The notes: a model not told the origin generated them from the letters alone. Positions 42,257-51,901 are shown, counted from the first letter of the stretch. The stretch: DNA of 64,000 bases from Cysteiniphilum halobium (GCF_003574425.1 NZ_QLIU01000064.1:1-64000); one strand, 5' to 3'. Translations and numbers: made by a program.

Positions 42257-43029
42257 TTTATGTTAAACGATGGTATTTAAATAACCCACTTAGAAATTAC
42301 AACTATCTTATTGTCAACGATGTCAATCATACGGCGTTGATTGTTGACCCGACGATGTCGGATCATTACGAGCAGTTTTTAGCAGAGCATCGTCTTGAAG
42401 CAGAAGCGGTTCTGCTAACCCATGATCATAGTGATCATATTGCGGCAGTAGCCGCGTTAAAGGCGAAATATAATATACCGGTTTATGCGCATTTTAAGCA
42501 CTATCGCGGACATCCAGTTGATTACTATGTTGAAGATAATGATGTACTTAACTTTAATACGGCAAATTGTCAGGTGATTACTTGTCCTGGCCATATTGCC
42601 TCGCATGTTAGCTTCTATTTTCCACAACAAGGACTCCTTTTTTGTGGTGACACCATATTTACTGCAGGGGTTGGCAATGTCAAAGATAGTACGGCAGATG
42701 TGGTGTGCTTATATCACAGTATTGAAAAGTTGCGATCACTTCCTGATGTCACAAAGCTATATCCAGCACATGATTATTTTGAAAATAATTTATCTTTTGC
42801 ACAATCGATCAATCCACAGGACACATATTACCGTCAGTGGTTTAACAAAGTGATGAATGTAGCGCCTGAAGATAAGCCGATTACAACGCTCGCCGATGAA
42901 AACCAAATGAATATTTTCTTTAGAGTCAATGAAGTTAAACTTCAAGAGATGTTACGTCAAGCAAATGTAAATGTTGTCGATGCTAAAACTGCATTTTGTG
43001 AATTAAGAGCGCGTAAAGATGTCTTTTAA
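42253..43029 (+). CDS. gloB: hydroxyacylglutathione hydrolase (glyoxalase II)
   Basis: Metallo-beta-lactamase-fold enzyme that hydrolyses S-lactoylglutathione to lactate and glutathione. The 258-residue product has LTHDHSDHIAAVAAL as the HxHxDH metal motif (about 57-63), GHIASHVSFYF, CGDTIFTAGVG with the bridging Asp, and PAHDYFENNLSFA. The family's C-terminal substrate helix domain is present. It overlaps hemY (4 bp) and mazG (11 bp), so it is inside the hem series operon. Glutathione use by the organism is implied. Confidence 0.93.
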   Translation: MIYVKRWYLNNPLRNYNYLIVNDVNHTALIVDPTMSDHYEQFLAEHRLEAEAVLLTHDHSDHIAAVAALKAKYNIPVYAHFKHYRGHPVDYYVEDNDVLNFNTANCQVITCPGHIASHVSFYFPQQGLLFCGDTIFTAGVGNVKDSTADVVCLYHSIEKLRSLPDVTKLYPAHDYFENNLSFAQSINPQDTYYRQWFNKVMNVAPEDKPITTLADENQMNIFFRVNEVKLQEMLRQANVNVVDAKTAFCELRARKDVF

Positions 43030-43804
43030 GGTCTTAGATAAATACCAGATAACAGATTTGCTTGATGTGATGTCTGCATTGCGTGATAAAGACACAGGTT
43101 GTGCGTGGAGCCTTGAACAAAGCTGGCAAAGCTTAACACAATACACAATTGAAGAAGCCTACGAATTGGTTGATGCAATAGAGAATCATTCAGTAGATGC
43201 AGTGAAATATGAGTTGGCCGACCTGTTAAATCAGATTGTTTTTTATGCGCAAATTGCTAAGGAGCAAGCGCTATTTGATTTTGGAGATATTGTTGATTCA
43301 TTAACCAAAAAGTTGATTGAACGTCATCCAGATGTTTTTGCTAAAGGTAATATCAAAGATGTTGAAGCTTTAGAACGGCAGTGGCTAGATATGAAGCGAT
43401 ATGAGCGCGGTAAACTAAAAAGCGAGCTTGATGATATTGCCTTAAACTTACCAGCATTAACCATTGCCAAGAAAATACAGACAAGAGCTTCAGGTGTAGG
43501 CTTTGACTGGCATAAAACAGAAGATGTCTTTGCTCAGCTTGAAAGTGAGGTGCAAGAGCTCAAGGAGGTGTTATTTGATCAAGAAAAAGCGCAAGAGGAG
43601 TTAGGTGATCTATTTTTTAGTTGTGTCAATCTCGCAAGACATTTAAAAGCAGATCCTGAAGCATTAATGCGTCAAGCGAATCAAAAGTTTGCCAGACGGT
43701 TCCGCGGTGTAGAGTCCGCACTAAAGGAACAAAATCGCAGTATGCTTGATGTGGACGCTGATGAGTTGAATAGGTTGTGGACGTTGCAGAAACAATTTGA
43801 GTGA
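43019..43804 (+). CDS. mazG: nucleoside triphosphate pyrophosphohydrolase MazG
   Basis: Removes pyrophosphate from NTPs to limit ppGpp or damaged nucleotides. The 261-residue protein has two tandem MazG domains: the first with TGCAWSLEQSWQSLTQYTIEEAYELVDAIEN, KYELADLLNQIVFYA and ERHPDVFAKG, the second with SEVQELKEVLF, AQEELGDLFFSCVNLARHLK and RFRGVESALKEQ. All EExxE-D metal ligands are visible in the second domain. It overlaps gloB by 11 bp and ends 144 bp before tolQ. Confidence 0.94.
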   Translation: MSFKVLDKYQITDLLDVMSALRDKDTGCAWSLEQSWQSLTQYTIEEAYELVDAIENHSVDAVKYELADLLNQIVFYAQIAKEQALFDFGDIVDSLTKKLIERHPDVFAKGNIKDVEALERQWLDMKRYERGKLKSELDDIALNLPALTIAKKIQTRASGVGFDWHKTEDVFAQLESEVQELKEVLFDQEKAQEELGDLFFSCVNLARHLKADPEALMRQANQKFARRFRGVESALKEQNRSMLDVDADELNRLWTLQKQFE

Positions 43805-43882
43805 ACAATAACCTAATTTAACTTGTGTTTTAGTAAATTTAAATTTGACGCCATTCATCGAAAGAAATCCGCCGTAATTTCC

Positions 43883-43911
43883 TTTGGTAATTTATGTAAT
43901 CATAATACAAT
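43883..43911 (+). promoter_or_regulatory. predicted promoter of the tol-pal operon
   Basis: TACAAT (43906-43911) lies 17 bp after a poor TTTGGT -35 (43883-43888) and 37 bp before the tolQ GTG. Only the -10 is a good match, so confidence is low. Confidence 0.35.
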
Positions 43912-43948
43912 AAAGCACCTGTTTTACTTAAGTTTAAAAGGATCATGT

Positions 43949-44644
43949 GTGTCCAATAATATGTCTTTCTGGCATTTGATATTAAATGCTGACGTTGTCG
44001 TGCAGTTAATTATGTTGATTTTAATTGTCGGATCTATCTGGTCGTGGGCAATTATGATTCAGCGTTATCAGGTGCTGAAATCTGCCAAAGTTGAAGCAAG
44101 ATCCTTTGCGAAACGCTTTTGGTCGAGTGGCAATATCAATAAAGTTTACCAAGAGCTGCAACATAATAAACATAAAAATCACGGGTTATCTTATCTTTTT
44201 AGCTGTGGCTTTCGTGAGTTTATGCGCCTACGTAAGCAAGGGACACTGCATGGTGATGTTGTTTTGGAGGGTGTTGAGCGCTCGATGCGTGTAGCAATGA
44301 TGCAAGAGAGTGAGAAGCTTGAGCACCAAATTTCGCTATTAGGAACGATTGGTTCTATTGCTCCTTATGTTGGTTTATTAGGAACAGTATGGGGTATTAT
44401 GGCATCCTTTACTGCACTAGGTGGTGTTGAGCAGGCTACTTTGTCGATGGTTGCACCACATATTGCCGAAGCGCTTATTGCTACTGCTTTGGGGTTGTTT
44501 GTAGCAATTCCTGCGGTGGTCGGTTATAACCGTTATTCGCGTTTGGTAGATGGGGTATTACTGGAGTATGAAAACTTTCAAGATGAGTTATGTACTTTGC
44601 TTTATCGTGAAGCTTATAAATCTGAGATAAGCGAGGAAGTATAA
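43949..44644 (+). CDS. tolQ: Tol-Pal system protein TolQ
   Basis: Inner-membrane proton-channel subunit of the Tol motor. The start is set at GTG 43949 because AAAAGGA ends six bases upstream and it gives a normal 231-residue protein; the frame is open from 43823. Three membrane segments are visible: about 12-34 (LNADVVVQLIMLILIVGSIWSW), 128-155 (LLGTIGSIAPYVGLLGTVWGIMASF) and 167-190 (ALIATALGLFVAIPAVVGYNR), with MotA/ExbB-family residues. TolR follows with the overlap TAATG. In the family TolQ and TolR form a 5:2 motor. Confidence 0.95.
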   Translation: MSNNMSFWHLILNADVVVQLIMLILIVGSIWSWAIMIQRYQVLKSAKVEARSFAKRFWSSGNINKVYQELQHNKHKNHGLSYLFSCGFREFMRLRKQGTLHGDVVLEGVERSMRVAMMQESEKLEHQISLLGTIGSIAPYVGLLGTVWGIMASFTALGGVEQATLSMVAPHIAEALIATALGLFVAIPAVVGYNRYSRLVDGVLLEYENFQDELCTLLYREAYKSEISEEV

Positions 44645-45075
44645 TGCGTCGAAGAACTTCGCGTCGCACCAAACGTAAAGCCATGGTTGAGATCAATGTC
44701 GTACCTTATATTGACGTGATGTTGGTTTTGTTGATTATCTTTATGATTACTGCACCGATGTTAACACAAGGGGTGAAAGTTGATTTACCACAGGCGCAAG
44801 CAAAAAAAATTCCACCTTCTGATCAAAAGCCTTTGATCGTAACGGTGAATCAACAAGGTCACTATTTTATTAATCGCAACGATGAACAAAATGCATTAAC
44901 GGCAAGTCAATTAAGCCAGTTTGTTGCCACAACTTTAGCACAAGACAAAAATAAACAGGTCTATGTCCGTGGTGATAAGAATGCAAGCTATGGTCAGGTG
45001 GTTAAGGCCATGGTGTTGTTGCAAAAAGCAGGTGTTGCCAGTGTTGGGTTGGTGACTGATGATACCAAAGAGTAA
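44644..45075 (+). CDS. tolR: Tol-Pal system protein TolR
   Basis: Second motor subunit, ExbD/TolR family, 143 residues. It has a basic N-terminus (MRRRTSRRTKRKAMVEIN), one membrane segment VVPYIDVMLVLLIIFMITAP with the proton-carrying Asp (about residue 25), and a periplasmic domain ending in KAGVASVGLVTDDTKE. The ATG shares a base with the tolQ stop. It sits 11 bp before tolA. Confidence 0.96.
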   Translation: MRRRTSRRTKRKAMVEINVVPYIDVMLVLLIIFMITAPMLTQGVKVDLPQAQAKKIPPSDQKPLIVTVNQQGHYFINRNDEQNALTASQLSQFVATTLAQDKNKQVYVRGDKNASYGQVVKAMVLLQKAGVASVGLVTDDTKE

Positions 45076-45086
45076 GTAGTTTATTG

Positions 45087-46037
45087 ATGATAGATAAGTC
45101 AAAGCAATCACATAAATTAAAGAAGTTGCAAGCACTTATTAAACGGTTTTATCTGGCAGCAACGGCAACCCCTGAGCGTTTAAGCTTTTGCTATTCGGTA
45201 TTATTGCATTTGGCATTGTTGGTTGGCTTAATTGTTATTGCGGGTATTTTGCAAACAAAAAAGAATACGCTTAATCTCTCTGGGGCACGCAAGGTTGTTA
45301 CGTTAAATGCGCATGAGATTGTACAAGCAACAGCGATTTCAAGCAACAGTGTGGATCAACAGGTGGCAGCATTTAACCAAAAACAGCAGCAATTACATAA
45401 AGAGCGACTTGCCAAAGAGCAACAGCGTCAACAGAAAATTAAAGCTATTGAGCAAAAGATTGCAAGAGCACGCGCTGCTGAGATAAAGCGTCAAGAAGAA
45501 TTGAAAGCAGCGGAAGTTGCCAAGCAAAAGGCATTAGCAGAAGCTAAGTTAAAAGCAGAGGCTGAAGCTCGTGCTAAAGAAGAGCAAAAACAAAAAGCCT
45601 TAGCACAAGAAAAAGAAGCAGTGCGTAAAGCGCAAGCAGAGAAAGAAAGAGAGGCGAAAGCCATGGCAGCACGTAAAGCGGCATTAGATGCTTTAAGGCA
45701 GTCTGCGCTAAATGATTTAAATGCGCAAAGTGCTGAAGCTACTGCGCAAAATGCAACGGAAAAAGCCCTACAAGTTTATGCTAGTTCCTATAAAGCGCGG
45801 ATTGAAGCGGTATGGATAATGGATGATTGTCGCAAAATAAGTGCGGAGCATTTGCCAACCGTGATGGTGGTTCCAGGGAGTAATCCCGTGATCTCAATCT
45901 CTAGTGGCAATGCACAGTGCGATCGTTCGTTACTACTGGCATTTAGGAATGCACAAGCACCAAACTTACCGCAAGATGCACGTGCCAGAGAGCTTATTGC
46001 ACAGGGTATTGATTTTAAATTTGGACAACAAGGGTGA
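45087..46037 (+). CDS. tolA: Tol-Pal system protein TolA
   Basis: Links the motor to the outer membrane. Product 316 residues. Tandem ATGs lie at 45084 and 45087; the second is used. After a basic N-terminus there is a membrane segment (YSVLLHLALLVGLIVIAGIL, about 32-51), then a long alanine-, lysine- and glutamate-rich helix/coiled coil (about 85-215), and a compact C-terminal domain. That domain has the family's YKARIEAVW and two cysteines (CRKISA, AQCDRSLLLAFRNA). Low complexity in the helix makes the alignment uninformative, but the context is decisive. Confidence 0.93.
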   Translation: MIDKSKQSHKLKKLQALIKRFYLAATATPERLSFCYSVLLHLALLVGLIVIAGILQTKKNTLNLSGARKVVTLNAHEIVQATAISSNSVDQQVAAFNQKQQQLHKERLAKEQQRQQKIKAIEQKIARARAAEIKRQEELKAAEVAKQKALAEAKLKAEAEARAKEEQKQKALAQEKEAVRKAQAEKEREAKAMAARKAALDALRQSALNDLNAQSAEATAQNATEKALQVYASSYKARIEAVWIMDDCRKISAEHLPTVMVVPGSNPVISISSGNAQCDRSLLLAFRNAQAPNLPQDARARELIAQGIDFKFGQQG

Positions 46038-46042
46038 TAAAT

Positions 46043-47371
46043 ATGCGCAAAATGATACAAATATATTGGATGATTTTTTTAACATTCATCGCGGTCTGCT
46101 TAGCACAGGCGCGTTTAAGCATTAACATTACCCAAGGAGTATCACAACAAATCCCGGTAGCGGTGACACCATTTAATGGTCAGATGATTAAAAATAGCCA
46201 GTTGCCCAATGGGATTGCGGCAGTTATTGCCGATGATCTACGCAATTCTGGGCGGATTGAATCGCAAACAACAAATTTTCCGCAATACATTGATATTGAT
46301 AATGTAAAACAAATTAACTGGTCAAAGTGGTCAGCAGATTATGTATTAGTTGGGAAAATTGATAAAAACAATGGTCGCTATAATATCACTTATGAATTGG
46401 CTAGTAAGCTTAGTGGTAGCGTACTAAGCGCACGTAAATTTACTGATCTTCAGGAGAGTCAGCTGCGACTATTAGCGCATACGATTAGTAATTATATTTA
46501 TGAGGCGATTACTGGTAGTAAAGGCTATTTTACGTCAAAACTGGCCTATGTTGATGTGGAGAATCCTTATAATGTGAAAAAGGCTGTTTATCAGTTGGTT
46601 GTATCTGATTATGATGGATTTAACCCGCATGTGCTGTTGCGTCAAACTAAAGAGCCGATTATGTCTCCCACTTGGTCGAAAGATGGCAAATATCTTGCCT
46701 ATGTCAGTTATCACAAAGGCAGTATGGCAATTTATACGATTGGAGTGTATACCGGTGTGCGTAAAAGAATTGCTAATTATGAAGGGATTAATAGCTCACC
46801 GGCATTCTCACCAAATGGTCAAACCTTGGCAATGGCCCTATCTCAAGGCTATTCTGAGAATACTAATATTTACTTAATGAACTTAAATAATGATAAGTTA
46901 TATAAGAAGCTTACTTTAAATGGTATTAACACGGCGCCAACGTTTTCACCATCAGGGAGGGAGATTGCATTTGTTTCAAATCGAGGCGGTAATCCACAAG
47001 TTTACACAACCGACATTGATAGCAAATATCCGGCCTCAGAACGCTTAACTTATGGCGCAAAACAAGCATTTGACCCGCAATACACACCAAATGGCCAAAG
47101 TATTGTTTTTATGTATCAGAAAGATAGTAGTTCAGGTACGCAAATTGCTAAAGTGGATTTAAGGGATAAGAATGTTACTGTGCTAACGCATGGTTCAATG
47201 GATTCATCTCCCAGTGTCTCACCAGATGGCAATATGATTATCTACGCGCAAGGTCAGCCTTCAGGAGGGGCAAATTTAGCGATGGTGTCGATTGACGGCA
47301 AGGTTCAAATTAGCTTACCATCTAACACACAAGGCACAATTCAATCGCCGGCATGGTCACCAGCTGTTTAA
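46043..47371 (+). CDS. tolB: Tol-Pal system protein TolB
   Basis: Periplasmic beta-propeller that binds Pal. The start is taken at ATG 46043 with AAGGG eight bases upstream; a GTG at 46034 overlaps the tolA stop and is possible. Signal peptide about 1-26 (QIYWMIFLTFIAVCLAQA). The N-terminal domain (about 27-160) has the TolB fold, including IPVAVTPFNG and IIAADLRNSGRI-like VIADDLRNSGRIES. Propeller blades have repeated SPTWSKDGKYLAYVS, SSPAFSPNGQTLAMAL, TAPTFSPSGREIAFVS and SPSVSPDGNMIIYAQ. It is 442 residues long. Confidence 0.96.
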   Translation: MRKMIQIYWMIFLTFIAVCLAQARLSINITQGVSQQIPVAVTPFNGQMIKNSQLPNGIAAVIADDLRNSGRIESQTTNFPQYIDIDNVKQINWSKWSADYVLVGKIDKNNGRYNITYELASKLSGSVLSARKFTDLQESQLRLLAHTISNYIYEAITGSKGYFTSKLAYVDVENPYNVKKAVYQLVVSDYDGFNPHVLLRQTKEPIMSPTWSKDGKYLAYVSYHKGSMAIYTIGVYTGVRKRIANYEGINSSPAFSPNGQTLAMALSQGYSENTNIYLMNLNNDKLYKKLTLNGINTAPTFSPSGREIAFVSNRGGNPQVYTTDIDSKYPASERLTYGAKQAFDPQYTPNGQSIVFMYQKDSSSGTQIAKVDLRDKNVTVLTHGSMDSSPSVSPDGNMIIYAQGQPSGGANLAMVSIDGKVQISLPSNTQGTIQSPAWSPAV

Positions 47372-47433
47372 AGGTGTGACTCGTAAAAAAAAGATCAACC
47401 AAATAAAGAAGAACTAGAGACTTAAGGAACACG

Positions 47434-48090
47434 ATGAAATTAAGAATTAAAAAAACCTCTTCACTTGCGGTGGCAGGCATTTTGTCTGTATTATTGATTG
47501 CAGGCTGTGCTTCACAGCGTCAAGCGCCTATTGAGGGCATTGGTCCTGAAGGTGGGGCTGGGGTATCAGCTCATGGCAGTGGTGTCGAAACCAATGCACT
47601 AGGTCAAGCAGGCAGTTTGGATAGTCAGAGTATTGCTGATCTGCAAAGTCAGATTGCTAATATTGGTCAATATACACCAGCCGAGCAGCAGGCAATGATA
47701 ACGGCATTAAATAGTATGAGTTCATGCAAAACAGTTTACTTTGCCTTTGATAGCACAGCATTGACCAATGATGCAAAAACATGCCTAAATCAAGTAGCCA
47801 GTTACTTATTGAAATACAACCAGCCATTGCGTTTGGCAGGACATACTGATCCACGTGGCAGTGAGAAATATAACTTAAACCTTGGGCAGCGTCGTGCCGA
47901 TAGTGTGCGGCAATATTTATTACAACAAGGAGTTAATGGTAGCCAGTTGTGTACCGTAAGCTATGGCAAATCACAACCCGTGGCCGCCCCTTCACAGTTT
48001 TATGGTGAGATGACAAAAGCTCAGGCACAACAGCATGCCTATTATTTAGATCGACGTGCCGAGCTTGACTTTGGACAAACTTGTGGTTAG
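47434..48090 (+). CDS. pal: peptidoglycan-associated lipoprotein Pal
   Basis: Outer-membrane lipoprotein that holds the peptidoglycan. The 218-residue protein has a lipobox LLIAGC near residue 25, a linker rich in G, A, S and Q (30-90), and an OmpA-type domain with VYFAFDSTAL, LAGHTDPRGSEKYNLNLGQRRADSVRQYL and SYGKSQPVA. The DxxGSxxYNxxLGxxRA core binds diaminopimelate. It lies 62 bp after tolB and overlaps nothing, followed 5 bp later by cpoB. Confidence 0.96.
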   Translation: MKLRIKKTSSLAVAGILSVLLIAGCASQRQAPIEGIGPEGGAGVSAHGSGVETNALGQAGSLDSQSIADLQSQIANIGQYTPAEQQAMITALNSMSSCKTVYFAFDSTALTNDAKTCLNQVASYLLKYNQPLRLAGHTDPRGSEKYNLNLGQRRADSVRQYLLQQGVNGSQLCTVSYGKSQPVAAPSQFYGEMTKAQAQQHAYYLDRRAELDFGQTCG

Positions 48091-48095
48091 TGCAT

Positions 48096-48818
48096 ATGTG
48101 TATGATGTTCAAGAAAACAAAAATTATTAGCATTGGCATGATGGCAATGGCTATACTGCCGTGTATGAGCTTTGCTAGTGTTGCGTCAGCAGACGTTCAA
48201 GCATTACAATTGCAAATAAGCAAACTTAATAACCAAGTACAATATCTTATTAATCAACAAGCAAATGCAACTAATCAGAACTTTAATCAAAAACTAGATG
48301 ATTTGCGTGGTAAGATTGAAGTCAATAGTTATAAAATAAGTCAGCTAAATGATGTTGTTTCAACAAAGTTAACTGCTTTTGAAAAAGAGATTGAAAGTCT
48401 TAAGGCTGAAGTCAATAAACCATCACCAAAAGAGCTTAAACTACAGCAAGATAATGCGGCCTTTGATAAAGCAAATAGGGCACTACTTGCCAAAAACTAT
48501 AAAGATGCAAAGGTTCTTTTCAAACAATATCTTAAAGCGTATTACAACGGTGAGCATTATTCAGAGTCATTGTACCTATTAGGACAAGTATATCTCATTG
48601 ATGGCAATATTGATGATGCTTATAAACAGTTTAAAACGATTGTGACACGTTACCCTAAAAGCATTAAAATTGCTGATGCTACTTATGCTTTAGCATTATT
48701 GGAATTAAGCAAAGGTAATACAAAGACAGCCAAAATCTATTTAGAACGTGTTGTTGAGAAATATCCGCATGCAGATGTGGCTGAAAAAGCGAAGGGGCAG
48801 CTTCATAAGTTGAAATAA
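48096..48818 (+). CDS. cpoB: cell division coordinator CpoB (YbgF)
   Basis: Periplasmic protein linking Tol-Pal action with septal peptidoglycan synthesis. Start ATG at 48096 (other ATGs at 48102 and 48105). The 240-residue protein has a signal peptide (cut about residue 33 after SVASA), a coiled coil (QALQLQISKLNNQVQYLINQQ and the DLRGKIEVNSYKISQLNDVVS stretch), and TPR repeats from about 128. The TPR region has DNAAFDKANRALLAKNYKDAKVLFKQYLK, SESLYLLGQVYLIDGNIDDAYKQF and ALALLELSKGNTKTAKIYLERVVEKYP. It converges with the next gene at a 3-bp gap. Confidence 0.93.
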   Translation: MCMMFKKTKIISIGMMAMAILPCMSFASVASADVQALQLQISKLNNQVQYLINQQANATNQNFNQKLDDLRGKIEVNSYKISQLNDVVSTKLTAFEKEIESLKAEVNKPSPKELKLQQDNAAFDKANRALLAKNYKDAKVLFKQYLKAYYNGEHYSESLYLLGQVYLIDGNIDDAYKQFKTIVTRYPKSIKIADATYALALLELSKGNTKTAKIYLERVVEKYPHADVAEKAKGQLHKLK

Positions 48819-48821
48819 TAA

Positions 48822-49964
48822 TCAAAATATCACGTTTAAAATCTGTAAAATTGTCCATACCATAACTCCTGTTAATACATAGAATACGCTAAAAGCAAAC
48901 ACTTGACTGCGTTTAAACTCATTCAATAATTTATCGATACAAATGCCAATAATAAAAGCGTAAGTGAGAAAGGCAATGGTTTGATCGATTATAAACAGTG
49001 AGCTAAAGAATAAGTTAATGTTCATCTCGCTGCTTAAATACAGTAGGCTCAACAATATGGAGGAGCTAACACAAAAGATTACGATAAGCAAAATAGCCAG
49101 TTGCGTTTTGAGCTTTTTGATGCTAGCAACGTAGCAAATAATCGCCGCCAGCAAGAGATTAATGGGAGCGGTTTTTAAAAATAGACTGGGTGTTAAGTAA
49201 TCGCTGTAACTTGCAAGTGCTTGGAACTTGATTTTATCTAAATAAATAGATACTACCGTGATAAGAGTGGCAATTGCAGCGGTTTTGAAAAATACGCGAG
49301 AGTGACGCATAAGATAAAAGATATTAATAAACAAATGATCAGTATAGCTATGATATGCTGCTTTTCGTTCCATATTTACTCTGCAAAAAAGCAAAGTAGC
49401 AGCACTGATAATAATAAAAACAGCACAAAACAATAGAAAATAGGGATTATCAATCAAGTGGCGATAGCCATAAGTGGCATTAAAAAAAGCAGTCAAAATG
49501 GCGGTTTTAATTGCATAAGTGATAGAGATCACAAAAAAACGGTACTTAGCAGGCGCTGCCGCCCATAAATTCAAGATAATCAGCACAAAGATAATATTTG
49601 TTAATGACATTGACACCACAGAAAATAAAAGACTAATAAAGTTAAAGTGATAATAAAGTATAAGTGTTGATATGAATTGTAACGCAAGACAAATAGATAA
49701 TAGGCGCTTGTGGTTAAAGCTTCGCGAGAAAATATTTAAAAAAGGTAACAAAAAAAAGCCCAGTGAAAACAAGCTTACCAGTAAGAAATGATAGGTAGAT
49801 GTGTATAACCGACTGTTGTAGTAAACATCATGTAAGGCGACCTTTTGAATGATAAAAGCAGAATACAAGGTAAAGGCAATACCTGAAGATATTAAACAGC
49901 AAAGTAGTAATAGTACATTGAGCTGCCATGCCCTAGATGATAATCTGAACATTAAGCCCCCCAT
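48822..49964 (-). CDS. multi-spanning membrane protein, MFS-like, function unknown
   Basis: A 380-residue protein with 11 or 12 hydrophobic segments separated by short loops; it looks like an MFS permease but lacks clear signature motifs. A start at 49964 or 49952 (second Met) is possible. It overlaps the end of the sensor kinase gene by about 20-32 bp on the same strand, so it is translationally coupled with the two-component genes. Regulation or sensing of this carrier's substrate by the kinase is likely but not shown. Substrate unknown. Confidence 0.75.
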   Translation of the reverse strand: MGGLMFRLSSRAWQLNVLLLLCCLISSGIAFTLYSAFIIQKVALHDVYYNSRLYTSTYHFLLVSLFSLGFFLLPFLNIFSRSFNHKRLLSICLALQFISTLILYYHFNFISLLFSVVSMSLTNIIFVLIILNLWAAAPAKYRFFVISITYAIKTAILTAFFNATYGYRHLIDNPYFLLFCAVFIIISAATLLFCRVNMERKAAYHSYTDHLFINIFYLMRHSRVFFKTAAIATLITVVSIYLDKIKFQALASYSDYLTPSLFLKTAPINLLLAAIICYVASIKKLKTQLAILLIVIFCVSSSILLSLLYLSSEMNINLFFSSLFIIDQTIAFLTYAFIIGICIDKLLNEFKRSQVFAFSVFYVLTGVMVWTILQILNVIF

Positions 49965-51186
49965 TTTTAGCGTTGTTAACTTTCAGTTTTCCTTGGTGAA
50001 TATCAATAATTTCTTTGGTAATTGCAAGACCTAAGCCATTACCTTTTTTTTCTGACGATCCTGTATAAAAAGGTGTAAATATATTGTTGATTTCACTATT
50101 TGGAATACCTGGACCATTATCAAGAATATCGATAATAAGCGATGGTTTGGTTGCCTCTTGTGGTCTTGTTTGTAAAGTAACTAAAACCTCCGTGGCATGC
50201 TTAAGTCCGTTATTGATAATATTATTAATAGCACGTTTGAATGCAGGTCTTTTAAGGTCTAGCTCTAAATCATCATCCATTTGGTTAATAAGGCGTACAT
50301 TTTTATTATGTTCGATGTACTCGGCAATGATTTCATCAAAGAAATCACAGACATTGGTTTGCTCAAATTGAATGCCGTTTAACCAGCTCTCTTTGGAGAA
50401 AAGGACTAAATCGTCTAGCATATGATTGATCTCTTGAATATCACGTTGATCTTTGAGTGACAGGGCACTTTGATCTTGTAGGCGGCGTCCTTGAATGCGT
50501 GCTAAAGGAGTTCTGATATCATGGCAGGTCATTGCAAGAAGTTTGTTCTGATAAGTTAATACATGATTGATTCGATTTTGCATAAAGTTGAACGTATCAG
50601 CGGTTTCCTTGGCAAAAATACCATGACGCATTTGTAAAGGCGTTGCTTCAAGGCGCAGCCCCATATCTTGTGCAAAGCGTTGAAATTCAAAAAAAGGAAT
50701 ACTCCATTTGATTTGGATTAAAAATAACACAATAAATATTAGCAACACACCAACAGCGAGGCCAAAAACAATACTTACAGGTGTATTAAGCTGAAATTTT
50801 GAGTAATAAATCACATTAAGCCAGGTACCATTGCTATTTAAAAAACTCTCACATTTATGAATGGGTTTTTCAACTTTGTTTAAGAGTTGTGAGATGCCTA
50901 GCTCGGTACAGGATGGAAAAGTGGAATAAAAAGCAAAGCGATCATGAATATAGTTATCCTCATTCATTTCAATATTGGCAAAATCAAATAAACTTAGGGT
51001 TGAAATATCATTTTGTTTTGTTGCGTCATAATTTTTGATCTCAGCCGATCGTTGAAAATGAGTTCCAGAATAAACATAGTAACAAGAGGTGATAAATTGC
51101 AACAGAATCAGGAGAAACGCACAACTTATCCCAATATGAAAGGCTTTTTTCTGACTGCGAATGACTTTACGAAGATTAATATTCAT
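49933..51186 (-). CDS. sensor histidine kinase
   Basis: A 417-residue inner-membrane kinase. Two membrane segments (about 15-37 and 132-158) flank a periplasmic sensor region of about 95 residues (near residues 38-131). A HAMP-like linker follows. The phosphoacceptor is H221 in MTCHDIRTPLARIQG, and the catalytic domain has NNIINNGLKHA (N box), DNGPGIPNSE (G1) and GNGLGLAITKEII (G2). The H-box reads HDIRTP rather than the usual HELRTP. It lies 22 bp after its regulator and overlaps the carrier gene. The signal is unknown; two cysteines in the sensor region may be relevant. Confidence 0.93.
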   Translation of the reverse strand: MNINLRKVIRSQKKAFHIGISCAFLLILLQFITSCYYVYSGTHFQRSAEIKNYDATKQNDISTLSLFDFANIEMNEDNYIHDRFAFYSTFPSCTELGISQLLNKVEKPIHKCESFLNSNGTWLNVIYYSKFQLNTPVSIVFGLAVGVLLIFIVLFLIQIKWSIPFFEFQRFAQDMGLRLEATPLQMRHGIFAKETADTFNFMQNRINHVLTYQNKLLAMTCHDIRTPLARIQGRRLQDQSALSLKDQRDIQEINHMLDDLVLFSKESWLNGIQFEQTNVCDFFDEIIAEYIEHNKNVRLINQMDDDLELDLKRPAFKRAINNIINNGLKHATEVLVTLQTRPQEATKPSLIIDILDNGPGIPNSEINNIFTPFYTGSSEKKGNGLGLAITKEIIDIHQGKLKVNNAKNGGLNVQIII

Positions 51187-51208
51187 GGTGCTTTAATCTG
51201 CTAGTAGT

Positions 51209-51901
51209 TTAGTTTTTTAGATCAAATAAGTAGCCAGAGCCTTTTATTGTCTGGATGTAGCTTGATCCATCTTTATGGTTATTATCAAGCATTTTGCGCA
51301 AGCGACTAATACGGATGTCAATCGTACGATCAAACTCTTCAAATGGACGTTTCAAAAGTGCTTCAAAGGTTTGCTCGCGTGAGACGGTTTCGCCTTTGTG
51401 TTGATATAAATACTCAAAAAGTTCATAAACAGCAGGAGTGAATTTGACTTCTTCTCCATTAGGGTAAGTCAGGGTGCGTTTATTAGGAGAAATGACCCAG
51501 TCGTCTGTCTCAATTGCACCATGAGTATTGTTGATTGTGCTACCTCGGCGACGTAAGACTGTTTTGACGCGAACAAGTACCTCTCTCGGGTTAAAGGGTT
51601 TACTGATATAATCATCAGCACCAACCTCAAGTCCTAAAATGCGATCAAATGCTTCTCCAGCTGCTGATAAGAAGATCACAGGTACGCTGGATTTTTTCCT
51701 CAGTTCACGACAGACTTCAAGACCATCGATTTTTGGCATCATCACATCAAGAATTACTAATGAGAAATCGCGTTTATGAAAATCCTCTAAAAAACTTAAA
51801 CCATCCTCAAATACAGCGGTATCAAAATGGTTTTGCTGAAGGTAACTAGCAAGTCCTTCACGAATATCTAATTCATCATCAATAATAGCAATAGTATCCA
51901 T
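51209..51901 (-). CDS. OmpR-family response regulator
   Basis: A 230-residue DNA-binding regulator. ATG at 51901 is taken; ATG 51910 is possible. The receiver domain has D8, D9, the phosphoacceptor D52 (LVILDVMMPKIDG), S79 and K101 (YISKPFNP). The winged-helix output domain has VKFTPAVYELFEYLYQHKGETVSREQTFEALL and the recognition region FDRTIDIRISRLRKML. It lies first in the minus-strand series regulator-kinase-carrier. The predicted cognate kinase is the next gene. Target genes cannot be read here. Confidence 0.95.
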   Translation of the reverse strand: MDTIAIIDDELDIREGLASYLQQNHFDTAVFEDGLSFLEDFHKRDFSLVILDVMMPKIDGLEVCRELRKKSSVPVIFLSAAGEAFDRILGLEVGADDYISKPFNPREVLVRVKTVLRRRGSTINNTHGAIETDDWVISPNKRTLTYPNGEEVKFTPAVYELFEYLYQHKGETVSREQTFEALLKRPFEEFDRTIDIRISRLRKMLDNNHKDGSSYIQTIKGSGYLFDLKN